From: Cryptomeria japonica
Lineage: Eukaryota > Streptophyta > Pinopsida > Cupressales > Cupressaceae
Assembly (NCBI RefSeq): GCF_030272615.1
Contig: NC_081415.1
Coordinates: 186,559,994 to 186,623,993 of the forward strand
Direction: 5' to 3'
DNA length: 64,000 nucleotides
Positions 24,001 to 35,266 of this stretch are shown in pieces; the stretch's first letter is position 1, and each line of letters opens with the position of its first letter. The position numbers and the translations under genes are program-made. A model generated the notes under the pieces. It saw only the letters and a program-made list of their open reading frames with translations. It was not told where the DNA came from and did not search any database.

Positions 24001-27000
24001 ATCCATTCTGCATAATCAATTGGTCTAATGAAACCAACATCCAGGAGTTTCTTGAGTTTGGTTTTGACTAGCACGGCAATTTGAGGATGCATCTTATGAA
24101 GATTTTGCTTGACAGGTTTGGCTCCTTTTGCTACTATGAGATGATGCATGACTAAATCTGGATCAAGCCCAGGCATGTCTGCATATGACCATGCAAAGTT
24201 GATCTGGCGCTGCTGGAAGAACTCGATAAATTGAGGCTGTTCCTCTGGAAGGAGAAGAGATGCCAGATGTATGATATGAGGGTTTTCAAGAGTCCCCACA
24301 TTGTATTCTTTGGTCTCCTCAATGAGGATCGTTGATCGTTCCTGTTGTGTATTAGCAGGGAGAATGTCAAACCCTTCATCCTCAGGTGCCTCAGAGAGGT
24401 TTTCACCATTGGATATGCTCTTTCTTTTTACTTTTGTTGGATCAAACAGTGCCACAGTGTGGTTTTCATTGGAAGATCCATGTTTTAATGTTATATTTTT
24501 GCAGCTGAAGGGTTTGGCATCCACCCCAAAGTATGTTGTGCTATTAAGTTCAATGGCGAATCCAGCTTTGTGATCCCCACTTGGTAGATTATCCCTTAAT
24601 TCCAAAAAGTCAATGATAGCCTCATCGTTTTGGAAGAGGTCAAGACATGGGGGATTTGATTGGTTCCATTCGATGAGTTCAGGGTGGATAATGGGCATTA
24701 CTTCATCGATTAGGTTAAGTGCAGGAGATGTATCCGTGAGGGTTAAGACAGTGTGGTGAAGGTCATTGATGGTACTCTCCCTGTCAGAATCAGGCGTAGG
24801 ATGAGACGTAGGGTCTGTGGAAGATGTTTCCAGCTCAGGTACCCAAGTGGTCTTTATCTGTGCTTCTCCGTAAACAGGGATGTCTTTGCATGGCGGAGGT
24901 GGTGATGTGTCTTCCTCATCTGAAGTGTTAAGCTGTATAGAATCAAATTCCCACTCATGTGAGTCGGTCTCTGAATCACTTTCCAGCATCCGATAGCTAT
25001 ACCATACTAGGATGTCGCTGGAGTTGAATACTACAGGCGTGATTGGTTTATGTACCTTTGTGGTGATCGGTGCTGCAGGAACCGTGATGGGGATTAAAGG
25101 ATTTGTCACTGGAAGTATCGACAGTGTTGATTTAGTGGTTTCTATTGGAATGGCTGGTCCCATAGATGCTGCTGCGGGTTCTGATACAGTTGTGGCTACG
25201 AATGATTTTATTGATGTGATGGCTGCCGCGGATGGGATTACTGGTTCGATTGGTGGGATGTTTGGCATTGGTGATGGTTGCGGTGGATTTGTGAGCCTTG
25301 ATGGGGCAGTGGGGATATGGCTTGATGGTGCTTTGATTATGAAAGGTGTCCTCTTTGTCGTAGGTGGGCAAAATGGTTTGCTGGGTTTTCCTTTGAATCT
25401 GAGTTTAGGAAGGATCTCTTTTTCAAAGCCTAGGCCTGTATTACCTTTGGGCTTGAACTCTGGCAGCAGCAGCTCATGTCGTCCTTGTCTGCAGTATCCC
25501 AAAGTACTTTGACCATCATACCCCATTCTTTGCATAATGAGGAGGCCTTTACCATATTGTTCTGTAGGAAGTGTAACTTGCGGTTTGTCAATGGTGATGG
25601 GATCTTTATAGATCCAGTCCGCTAGGTCCTCATCTTGTGTTTCTTCCTCTTGACTCTTTCCAAGGATGAAAGGCATCAAAGCACATGCGGGCGTGACTAT
25701 GGGTTTTTGGAGTAACTGCTGTGGTTTACCATGTGTTCTAGGAGAAGTGGGCATCTGTCCCACACAAAAGAGTTGACTCAAGTTGTATTCCCCGGGACCT
25801 TCCTCTGCAACTTTCATTTTAATCTTTTCTTGCTTGGGTATAGGGGTGTTTGAACTGGCAAGAGAGGCGGGACTTACATATGATGTAGAGGAAATGGCTT
25901 CCCTATTATTAGGAACAGTAATCTCTGGTTGATGGCTGATATTATGGCAAAAAGCAAAGGGATTTGCATCGCCGAGGATTGTGATCTCTGCACCATTATG
26001 TGGGAACTTGATACATTGATGGTAGGTAGATGGAACGGCTTGCATGGCATGTATCCAAGGTCTCCCTAATAATAGATTATATGGCAGAGGAAGGTCTAGA
26101 ACCTGACAAATTATGTGCTTTACCACAGGGCCAACCCGGATCGGTAGTACCACAGCTCCTTTGGATGAACGCTCTGCATCATCATAGGCCTTGATGGTGA
26201 TCTTCTTGCGAGGATCCACTAATTCTATTGCATATCCCAATGCTGTGACCAACTATAGTGTACAAATGTTTAGGCCTGCTCCATTATCTATCAAGACTCG
26301 CTTGATCCTGTGTTGGTTGATAAAGCCTTCAATGTGGAGGGAAGCATTATGAGGTTGTTGGAAGGAAGAGTTGTCACTTTCAGAAAAAGTAAGACAAGGT
26401 GATGACTTTAGATTTCCAACCATGGCTTGAAATTGGTCTGTGTTCAGGTTTGTAGGGACTGACGCGTTTTGGAGTGCTTGATCCAAGATTGTTTTATGAG
26501 ATGGCGATAGGCGCAATAGTTCTAAAATGGATATGAGCGCAGGCGTTTTATCTAATTGTTTCACAAGATTATATTGCTTTGGGACGGAGGTGGTGCCCTG
26601 TGGAGCTGCCTTGATGGTGACCTTGCCACGACGTGTAACAACATTGCAATTTGAGGTGGGATTTTTGAAGGTTATAGTTGCAATTTGTTCACTGGCATCA
26701 TACAGGTGATTTACAGTGTAGTTATACGCAGCCTGCGTATGATCACTGGTATCAGTGCCTCGTCAGGAAGTGGAATGACCCCTTTGATCTTGTGATGGAA
26801 GTGGATTCTTGAACATCAGGTGATCATTATTTGTCATTTTTGGATCATGTCCTTCAATCTCAATTTCTCCTCGATCAATAAGATCTTGAATGAGATCTTT
26901 CAATCGATGACAATTACTTGTCTTGTGTCCTCTTCCTTGATGGAACTCACAGTGTTCAGTATCTCTCCACCATGCTGGTTTAACTTGAGGCTCATAGTTG

Positions 27001-28340
27001 GAAAGCTTAGGTAGAGTGATCAAATTCTGAGAAATGAGTTGTCGCATCACTGTTTCAATGGGTTCCCCTAAGGGAGTGTATGTGCGTTTTTGTTTTTGTG
27101 GATGAGGTCTTGGTTCATCATGAGATGTGATGCGACCTTGATTAGGAGGAACATTTGTGTTATTCTGAGGTGGAGGATTTTGTCCTGCAAACCGAACCAC
27201 AGGTTGTGCATTTTGGATAGTTCGAGCATCCACAACCCCATCGTTGACGATATTCTTATTCTTGTTCCAGAAGTTTGGTTTATCACTATTGAAGCACGGG
27301 CGAGGACCATCTTTTGGTTCGTTAAAGATTTTGATGAGTCCTTTCTTGATGAGTGCCCTTTCACATTTTAAACCTTTGGTGATCATATCGTTAAAAGAAT
27401 CTGTGTCTTTGACATCCAGGTGAAATTCCATTTCTTCTTTTAAGTTGGAAATGAAAATTTCCACTAGTTCTTGTTCAGGTAACTGAAGAGAACGTCTGCT
27501 AGACATTTGGCACCATCGTTGCAGGAATACTGAGAATAGTTCACCTGGTTTTTGTTTGGTATTGCACAAATCAGCCATGGTGATGTCGCGTTCAATATTA
27601 TAAGAGTAATGAGATAGGAACTTCTGGATGAGTTCCTCAAATGTTCTAATGCCACCTGGTAGTCGGGAAAACCATGATGTGGTTGTTCCTCCCAAGCTTT
27701 GGGGAAAAAGGCGTATTAGGTACGTGTCCTCATAAGCCACTTCAAGACAAGCGGAATGAAATTCTCGGACATGATCACGGGGATCCCCCTTTCCTCTATA
27801 TTTTTCAAATTTGGGTGTTTCGAACCCACGTGGAAAGGGTGGCATATAAAGATTCCTATCAAACGGATAGGGACAGATATCATTAAGTGAGAATTGATTG
27901 GTCTTAACACCACTATGAAGTTGTTGGGCGAGATTCTCGACTTGTTGCCGCAACATCTCCATTTCATTTGGAGGAGGAGGTGGTGGATTACCTCGAGGAA
28001 TGTTATATCTGATGTGATTTCTACCTCTTTCTTCCTCATGGCGACTTTGTCTTTCTGATGCTTGTCTTAATTGGGCAAGATCAAAGTCAGAGGGGAGTTT
28101 GGCTCCTTCTTGAGCGAGTTTTAAGAAGTGAGCATCCGCATTGCTCCTAAGTATTTCATCAAACAATCTGTTAAAATGAGGGTTATGCTGAACCCTTTTG
28201 ATTGTTGAAGGAGTGGGAGTACTTGGGTTGTCGTCATTCACATTTCCTCCAAGTGCTTCTTGAAATTCATTGAGATTTTTGTCTTCTTCTTCCTCAATTT
28301 CTATTTCTCATTGCCTTGATCGTGATCGGGTTTGAGCCAT
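21033..28340 (-). pseudogene. Tat gag-pol polyprotein, copy A, four nonsense codons
   Basis: One frame of 7308 nt from ATG 28340 to the stop at 21033. It is interrupted at codons 11, 526, 696 and 1651 (28308, 26763, 26253, 23388) without frameshift. Order by residue: gag about 175-300; CEFHQGRGHKTSNC knuckle at about 463; retropepsin with LIDNGAG, Asp about 685; G-patch-like 929-974; RT with YVDD at 1562; RNase H about 1680-1800; archaeal-type RNase H with Asp1858, Glu1896, Asp1920 and Asp1970; integrase with His2083, His2090, Cys2121, Asp2153 and Glu2250. The second integrase acidic residue is Tyr (TYNG, 2214) and one knuckle Cys is Phe (2124). The two RNase H domains place it in the Tat lineage. 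Non-functional as it stands. Confidence 0.93.
25419..25556 (-). other. G-patch-like segment in gag-pol copy A
   Basis: Residues 929-974 of the polyprotein show the pattern [14 protein letters not shown], then LGY, a QG/RG step and a final TGLGFEK. Spacing and glycines fit the G-patch RNA-binding motif (hydrophobic-x-x-MG, GLG, final GLGF). It lies between protease and RT. Betaretroviruses have a G-patch at the protease C-terminus, so the placement has a known parallel. Copy B has the same segment at 39653-39790. Confidence 0.65.
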
Positions 28341-31044
28341 TTTGTTTGCAAGTTTTGTGTGAAGTTGATTGAAAATGATGATTTTTTGTTTAATGTAATG
28401 AAATTTGATGGTTGGTGATTGTGTAGTATGTAGATCTCTAGCACTTTAAGATAGATGTAACCGAAAATTCCTTTTTTGAATTGCTTATTTGTTTGATAAG
28501 TTTGGATGTGATAAGGTGTAGAGAAATCTGAGATGTGTTACAGATTTTGACTACCTAGCAATGAGAGGATTCACTCATGAACTAGTTTTAACCTGCGTAG
28601 ATGTGTCTCTTAGGATGAGCTTATCCTAGATGTAGAAACAATCTAAAAGTGATGTGATGTGTTTGATTTCAAGCAATATCTAAAAGAGAACTTGGGACAA
28701 GAACCTCTTAATGTTTTGAGAGTTTTGGGATGAATTGATGATGGAATAATGATGTATGAATGAGATGATGGATGTTTTGTTTTCAACTTCAATAAAAACT
28801 TTGTGTTACAAATGGAACAAACTCTACTTCTTCCCTTTCAGGCATTGGTGGCACTTCTCGAGCTGTGTTGTAGGTGATACAGATGTTTGGGAAGAAGTTG
28901 GGATTAATCTTTCCTCCTTGATTTTTGTGATAACTCAAAGCTCTATATTGCATAAAAGCTCTACGGTTCAATGATTCGGAATCAAACTCGTTTGTTTTAC
29001 CTTGAAGATAGAGACACATGCGATGTAGAAAGACTCTATGTGAGACAAAGATTTGTCTATTGAGATAGAAGAATTTCCTCCTTTTGATCAAAGCCTTTGA
29101 GCTTAATGGTCTTCTTTTCAAGGTAATATTCTGATGACACTTCTTCTTTCGCAAGATGTGAAGAATGGTCATAAATTTTGTCTCTTTGTTGTTTGTACTT
29201 TGTTTTTGGTTTTTTTGTTTGTTTTTGAGAAATGTTGGATGAATACTTTGTTTTTGGGATTGATTTTTTTGATTTTTCCTTGACAAGAAAACAAAGCAAG
29301 CACACAAACACAAGAATGTTGCCTCAAAGGCACAAATGAGTATGGGTCTAGATCAACCCAATTCTTGGACTTGTTTTTGACCCTTCCTTTAGATTTATTT
29401 TAAGGTGTAGTTCCAAAGCCTGAAGTCGGCTCAATTTGCACTAGGTCTGTAAAACGAACACACTTCAAACACTTTTTATCCCTAAAGTCAAATGGCCAGT
29501 TGTGATAAATTTAGCCCACATCTTGATAGTTCTTCAACTTTGGTACTACATACCTTATGAATCCTGTCGTGGCAGGTAAGGATGTGATATACTAAGTCTT
29601 GCATGAGCATAACAAATAGATGATCCCTATGATGGGGGAGTCACCACTTTTATCGAGCCACAAGTGACTTTTCAAAAAGCTATGTTTCTACTCAAGGAAA
29701 TATGTATGGTGAGTATCTTGGGAGCAAAACCATCTATGCTCTTGCACTAAATTATATCTCAAATATCCTCAATCAATAGAACGGGTGGGCTACTACTTAA
29801 AGGAGTTTAGTCATGTTTGATGTTTTTGGACATAAGTTCATTCTGCAGTGACTCACTTAAGAGCCTTGTAACTGGTGGTGGGGCCCATTTGTCCTTTCGG
29901 CCAGTTACACTGTAGGAACAGCTATACCCAAGGCTACAGCTTTCGCTCACACCTGATTTCTATAGCGGCTCGAAGGTTTTACCGCTCAAGGTCGTTCCCA
30001 AGAGTGATGTGTCTCTTGGCAGGCCTCTCTTATAAAGATAAAATTTTGAGTGTTACTAACACTTTTCTCTTGCACCTAGGACCACGAAAGCCAAGGGAGA
30101 GGATAGTGTGTGTTAGAAGTAGGACCACTCGACCAACTCTTTGCACAAGTGTGCCAAGCACGAAAAACACTTGTTCTTTTTAATCTATCATTGCAATGTG
30201 ATCTAACTATTTGGAGATGTTGCTCCAACAATCATGGTGTTCTTTTTAATTTTCAAAGGCAATTGTTTGAGTAAACTAGAATTTGAAAATCCTGGTCAAC
30301 TTAATGAAAAACACGTTTGCATGAAGTAAAATTGCTTTGAAAATGAGACAAGTTGATTGTGAATTTTATTTGCACCAAAAATGGAAGTGTGGATTGTGAG
30401 TTTTATCTTGATGCAAGAAATAAAATTTGCCTTGTTGATTTTAAGCACCAAAACGAAGTTTGTTTCCTAACTTGCAAAAAAACTAAAGTTGTTTTTGTAT
30501 AAGTTTGTGGTTCTTTTTACCTTTGAACAATGAAATTCTTTTTAAGAGCCCCAAACAAATGTGTGATTCTTTTTTAAAAGCCCAAATTTGAAATGTGAAA
30601 TTAATTTTAAACAAAAATAAAAAGTGAATTCATTTTTAAAACCAACTTCAAAAAACAAGTTAGTAAAAAATATAAATCTACTTTTTAATCTAATTTAAAT
30701 CTGCACAAAAGAGAAAAATAGTTAGTAAAATCCGCCTATTTGGTGGGCTTCTACAAGCCTAATTTTTTATTTTTTTTTTGGTTTTTATTTTTTTTTTGGT
30801 TACAAGGTGATTTGTACAACGTTTTGTTACAATAGCGCTAGTCTGCGTTTGAACAGAGGCACTATTTAACACAAACGCACTAAAAGAAAGGGAAAGACAG
30901 AGAAGGGAAAAGCACTGAAACAAAGTGAATAGCGCCAAAATAATGTCAAACGCACCAAAACAGTGGCAAAAGCGCAACCTGTGTGACATTTTCAACATTC
31001 AAACATGTTATTGGTTAAAAAAAAACTTGATCTTTTTGGTGTTT
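28341..31044. other. Leader of copy A
   Basis: 2.7 kb between PBS and gag. It holds an open frame of 174 codons (28789-29313, listed separately), a GC-richer part near 29870-30190, and an agcgc-rich part near 30822-30990. Nothing else is recognised. Long leaders are common in large plant Gypsy elements. Confidence 0.6.
28789..29313 (-). CDS. Leader ORF upstream of gag, copy A (unknown)
   Basis: A 174-codon frame without stop in the sense of the element, open also in copy B (43023-43547) with three amino-acid differences. The frame opens at TTG; the first ATG-coded Met is in KFMTILHILRK. Lys-rich N-terminal half, then NRQIFVSHRVFLHRM and a C-terminus with PEREEVEFVPFV. No family recognised. 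It could be a chance frame. Confidence 0.3.
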   Translation of the reverse strand: MCLCACFVFLSRKNQKNQSQKQSIHPTFLKNKQKNQKQSTNNKETKFMTILHILRKKKCHQNITLKRRPLSSKALIKRRKFFYLNRQIFVSHRVFLHRMCLYLQGKTNEFDSESLNRRAFMQYRALSYHKNQGGKINPNFFPNICITYNTAREVPPMPEREEVEFVPFVTQSFY

Positions 31045-31065
31045 GGATTCACGTCGGGTTCACCA
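31045..31065 (-). promoter_or_regulatory. Primer-binding site, tRNA-Trp type, copy A
   Basis: The minus strand reads TGGTGAACCCGACGTGAA and three further bases, two bases after the LTR end. From memory of plant tRNA-Trp(CCA), this is complementary to its 3' end including CCA. Confidence 0.75.
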
Positions 31066-31067
31066 AA

Positions 31068-32869
31068 TGATGCTCTGCAAAAAGGATTAGAAAATCTGTT
31101 TGATGGCAACACACACAAGAGCACAAGAAACAAATGTTAGTGTTAGCAACAAAAGATTATCCTAAACAGGCATATCAAGAGAGATATTAAGCATGAAATA
31201 GAAAGCATATAAACATAGAATGAAATAGCTAATCAAGATGCTCATAGTTGCTCCTCCCTTGTTCCTCTCCTCTCCAAGTCCCAAATGAGTGTAGCTCTCA
31301 GCTTTTAGCACTAGCCATGGATGCCATATGGAGATTCAAGATGGTTGAATATGATAAGCAAATGCTATGCAAGTGTAGATAGTGATGCTATGAGAAAGCT
31401 CTATGCTAATGCCAGTATAACAACAATACTCTAAAATACTTCTTTTTTTGCTTGAGGAGAAGGGTTCTATTTATAGAAGAAATGGAGAAATGAAGGGTTA
31501 AGATTGAGCAATCTTAACAAGGGTTAGGATTGAAAGTTGGGGATCCATGTGAACAATTGGGACCAATAAAATGGTGACAAGTGTCAACATAGGATTGGGT
31601 TGAGAGAAGAGGTTGGAGGCATTAAAGGCCTGAGGAGACCTCATGGTTATCTAGAGGGTAAGGGTCAAGTCCAAATTAAGATTACCCACTGGATTAAGAG
31701 TTAATCCAAGGATAAACCTTTGTGCAAATGTTTAAGAGATAATCATGGTCAAAGCATTAATGGCCTGATGAGACCTTTGGGTTGGGTAGAGGTTGAGTCA
31801 AAACAAATGTTTTAACCATGTGGGAGGGTTGAATTAACCATTAATGGTTATTGGAGACTTTGGGGATTAAGTGGTTGAAGGTTGGAAGCCTTCAATGGTT
31901 TTCAAAGACTTTAAGGGTTTTGGTGGTTGAAGGTTGAAAGCCTTTAATGGTTATCAAAGAATTTTTAGGCTTTGAGAAGTGACTCCATTTTGTTTAGGAA
32001 TGTGACAAAGTTTAGAAGATGGTTTAGGCTAATTAGAAGTGATTAGAAGAATCTAGAAGCGGTTTAGGCATGCAAGTGGATTTTGTAGGAAAATGCAAGT
32101 GGGAGAAATTTTGGTATTTTCAATTAAAATAAAATCATTTATTTCAATTAAATGGTGTAATTTGCATTTGGATAAATATTCAAATAAATATTAATTTATT
32201 TAAATGAGAAAAATGAAGATAAAGCATTAAAATGCTTGAAGACTTTGAGGGAAACCATTAAAGGCTTGAAGACTTTAAGGAAAACCATTAAAGTCTTAAG
32301 AAGACTATAGAAGGAAGCCATCAAGTTTGAAGACTTTAAAGCCATCAAGTTTGAATACTTTAAGGGAAACCATTAAAGGTTTCAAGTGGGTGAGGATAAA
32401 TAGGATTTTAAATAAATAATTTATTTAAAATAGTTGTGCAACTTGCTTTTGTAGGAAAATACAAGTGGGTGGAGGATAAAGGTGATTTAAATAAATTATT
32501 TATTTAAAATAATTGTGCAACTTGCATTTGTAGGAAAATGCAAGTGGGTGGAGGATAAAGGTGATTTAAATAAATGTTAATTTATTTAAATGTGAGAGGT
32601 GGGATTTTGGGGGTTTTAAATAAATATTAATTTATTTAAATGTGAGAGAAGATTTAATTAAATAAATATGATTTATTTATTTAATTAATGGTCTGAATTT
32701 GGTTAAGTGAATTAAATCAAATAAATTGAATAATTTATTTAATTAATAGGAGAATAGGGTTAAGATGAATTAATTAAATATTAATTTAATTAATTATTAA
32801 TTGATGGTTAAATAATCAAATAAATACTAAGTATTCATTTAATTAAGTGGACAGATTTATGTGACTACA
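31068..32869 (-). repeat. Array LTR2 (middle, shared)
   Basis: 1802 bases, TGTAGTCAC to GAGCATCA on the minus strand. It acts as 5' LTR of copy A (followed by its PBS) and 3' LTR of copy B (preceded by its polypurine tract). TATA at 31468-31475. Confidence 0.93.
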
Positions 32870-32883
32870 TTTGCCCCTCTTTG
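32870..32883 (-). promoter_or_regulatory. Polypurine tract, internal copy B
   Basis: caaagaggggcaaa on the minus strand directly before LTR2. Confidence 0.85.
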
Positions 32884-35266
32884 AGACGGTGCGGTTTATC
32901 GCGTCGTTTCAAAGAAAGAAAAATAGGTGTGAAGAAATGCCCCATAAAATGTAAATTTAATGGGTGGTATGCCCCCTCGAGAGATGGGCCGAATTTTATT
33001 ATTATTATTTTTTTTTGGTGAAAAATCGGGCGGTCTCTCGAAAAAGAATGAAAAGTGGAGGGGATGTAGAATAGAAGAAATTAGAACTAATGATGAAAGA
33101 ATGGGAGAAAATGGAGTGAATATGAAGAAACAACAAGCCAGCGAGTACCCTGAGGTCATGCAAGAGATACATAGCAGATGTAGTGTGGGGTTTTGATTGA
33201 TGCTATACAATTGATCAAAATTGGTTGGACAATCTGGTGCAATCGGTTGAATTGCCCCGGTCAAGTCAAAGCATGACAGTTGATGTCAGTTGGTCGTTTG
33301 AACATGATAAAGTCTGAGTAAGTGAATCAAAGTGACCTGATGGTGACTAAGACAATTGATGTAATTGTCCGATGAAGTCAAGGTATATGAAGCAAAATAC
33401 TCGTTAAGACGTAGACAATTGATGTAATTGTCCATTGGATTGTGTTTGATTGGTTGATCAATTGATAGTGTGTGCATGTGGTGGATGGCTGTGGGGAATC
33501 ATGGCAGCCCCGTTGAGACTAGGTCATTATGATAAATGCCTGATGTAGTCTAGGATTGCCATAATCGATTACCTGTTGAGACCCGAAGATACTTGATCAG
33601 AGTATCTGTTGATAGTCTAGGTGTGCGTGAGTTGATGTATCTGTGTAGACAGAGTAACTGGCTTAATTTTTTTGGATGAGTGAGGATGGGAAGCGATGAA
33701 GGGATTAGGATGATGTTGATGATCAAGATAGGGAGGGTGAGGGGGGATTTCATGTTAGATAGAAGATATGGAGGACTAGGACCGAGTCCTATGGAAGAAG
33801 ATGAGTAAAATAGAGTATGCATTATTATGACTATGTATGCATGAGATGCAACTATTATGAATGTATGGATGGGTGGAATGCAATGAAATGCAATATATAC
33901 AGATGAGATGGAATGACGATCCATGGTGCTTTATTTTTCATCATTGAGCTTTAAAATGTTGTAAGAAAATACAAGCAACTTGACATAAAGATTCAAGATG
34001 ACCAGAGTATTTCTTACATGGATTTTGATATAGCAAGTTAATACAAGCAACTTGATATAATGGATCAAGTTGACCAGAGTATTGCTTGCGGAACAGACAA
34101 GGATTATCTCCTTTCATGCATGACTTGGATCATCCTCCTTGATCTTAGGTTGATCATATCCTGAGACAAGCGCATACCATAATAAGAGATAAAACCTTTA
34201 TCCAGTTTGGTTGAGGTAGGAGGAACCAAAGAAAGAGCATTGTACCTACAAACAAACAGTATATACATAAAGAATAAAGAATATGGATCCTTGGTAATGG
34301 TTCATGCTCATATGGTCGACGTATACGCTGTAGTTAGAAAGCCGTAGTGATCTATGACTACATTTTGCATAAGATCACGTAGCTTAGTGAACTTCCCACG
34401 TAGACACCATTAGTACATGCCCCAGTACTTCATTGGAAGTAATGCACAAATGATACAAAACAATGCTGAAAGATCCTAATATAAATTACTAGACCATAAA
34501 TCAACCAAGTATTTGATAGCTTAACGTAATTTTCTTGTCAAAGAAAATGTCATCTTGTCTTTGTTTTGATAAGGAAGGATGCATCCTTGTTTAAGACAGT
34601 TTGGATTGTTGATGTTGATTGTGTTGGTCAAGTGATAAGTGGTCAGTTGTGTGAGTATTTTGTCAATGTTTGTTTTGTATCTGATCGGATGAATATGTAC
34701 AAGGTGTTGTCATGTTTTTGGGTGATTTTCGATGTTTTTGGATTTTGTGTAATAGTTTTTGAATGTTTGTGGATTTTGTGAGTCATTTTTGAATGTTTTT
34801 GGATTTTGTATTGTTTGTGAATGTTTTTGATATTTTTGATGATTGCCTGAATGAAGAGCGTAATGACACATAAGACACTGTAGAATCCACTTCCATCAAT
34901 AGGTTAAGGGTATTGTCCCTAGTTTTTAGACGTGACTATGAAAAGGTGGGATGCTAGACGCATGGAGTACTTTCTTAATGACAGATGAATAACAAGCCAT
35001 GGCTTTGGATGGATGGATGTATGTATGAAGTAAATGTGATCGCAACAAGTCTGAAAAGATAATGGAGCCATAGCCCTTACGAGTGGCGCCTGTTTGCCAG
35101 GTTTTCACCATCGCACTTACCCAAGGTGCCACCAGAGTGGTTGTTCACCGTTTGGATGCATGATTTTTCTTTACTTTTTTTGAATGTTTTTGTATTTTCT
35201 TTAGGACATTTTCTGAATTTTTTTGATATTTTCTGATATGTAGGGGAGCCTGATGCTCTGTATACC
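32884..35266. other. 3' spacer of copy B with antisense ORF remnant
   Basis: Counterpart of 18639-21032, with the same antisense frame (32960-33196) and again no PMD. It is 11 bases shorter because one repeat unit near 34725 is missing. Confidence 0.65.

Noticed and set aside
25012-25512. Plus-strand open frame of 166 codons, Gly/Val/Ile-rich (also 39228-39746)
   Set aside because: It is antisense to the Thr/Pro/Ile-rich spacer of gag-pol in both copies. Composition is the mirror of the coding strand and no motif is present.
29875-30183. Plus-strand frame of about 102 codons in the leader of copy A, also open in copy B (44106-44417)
   Set aside because: No ATG start, no recognised motif. 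The stretch is GC-richer than its surroundings, which lengthens frames by chance.
31045-31065. Possible tRNA gene fragment
   Set aside because: Only the 3' complement of a tRNA is present, at the exact place expected of a primer-binding site.
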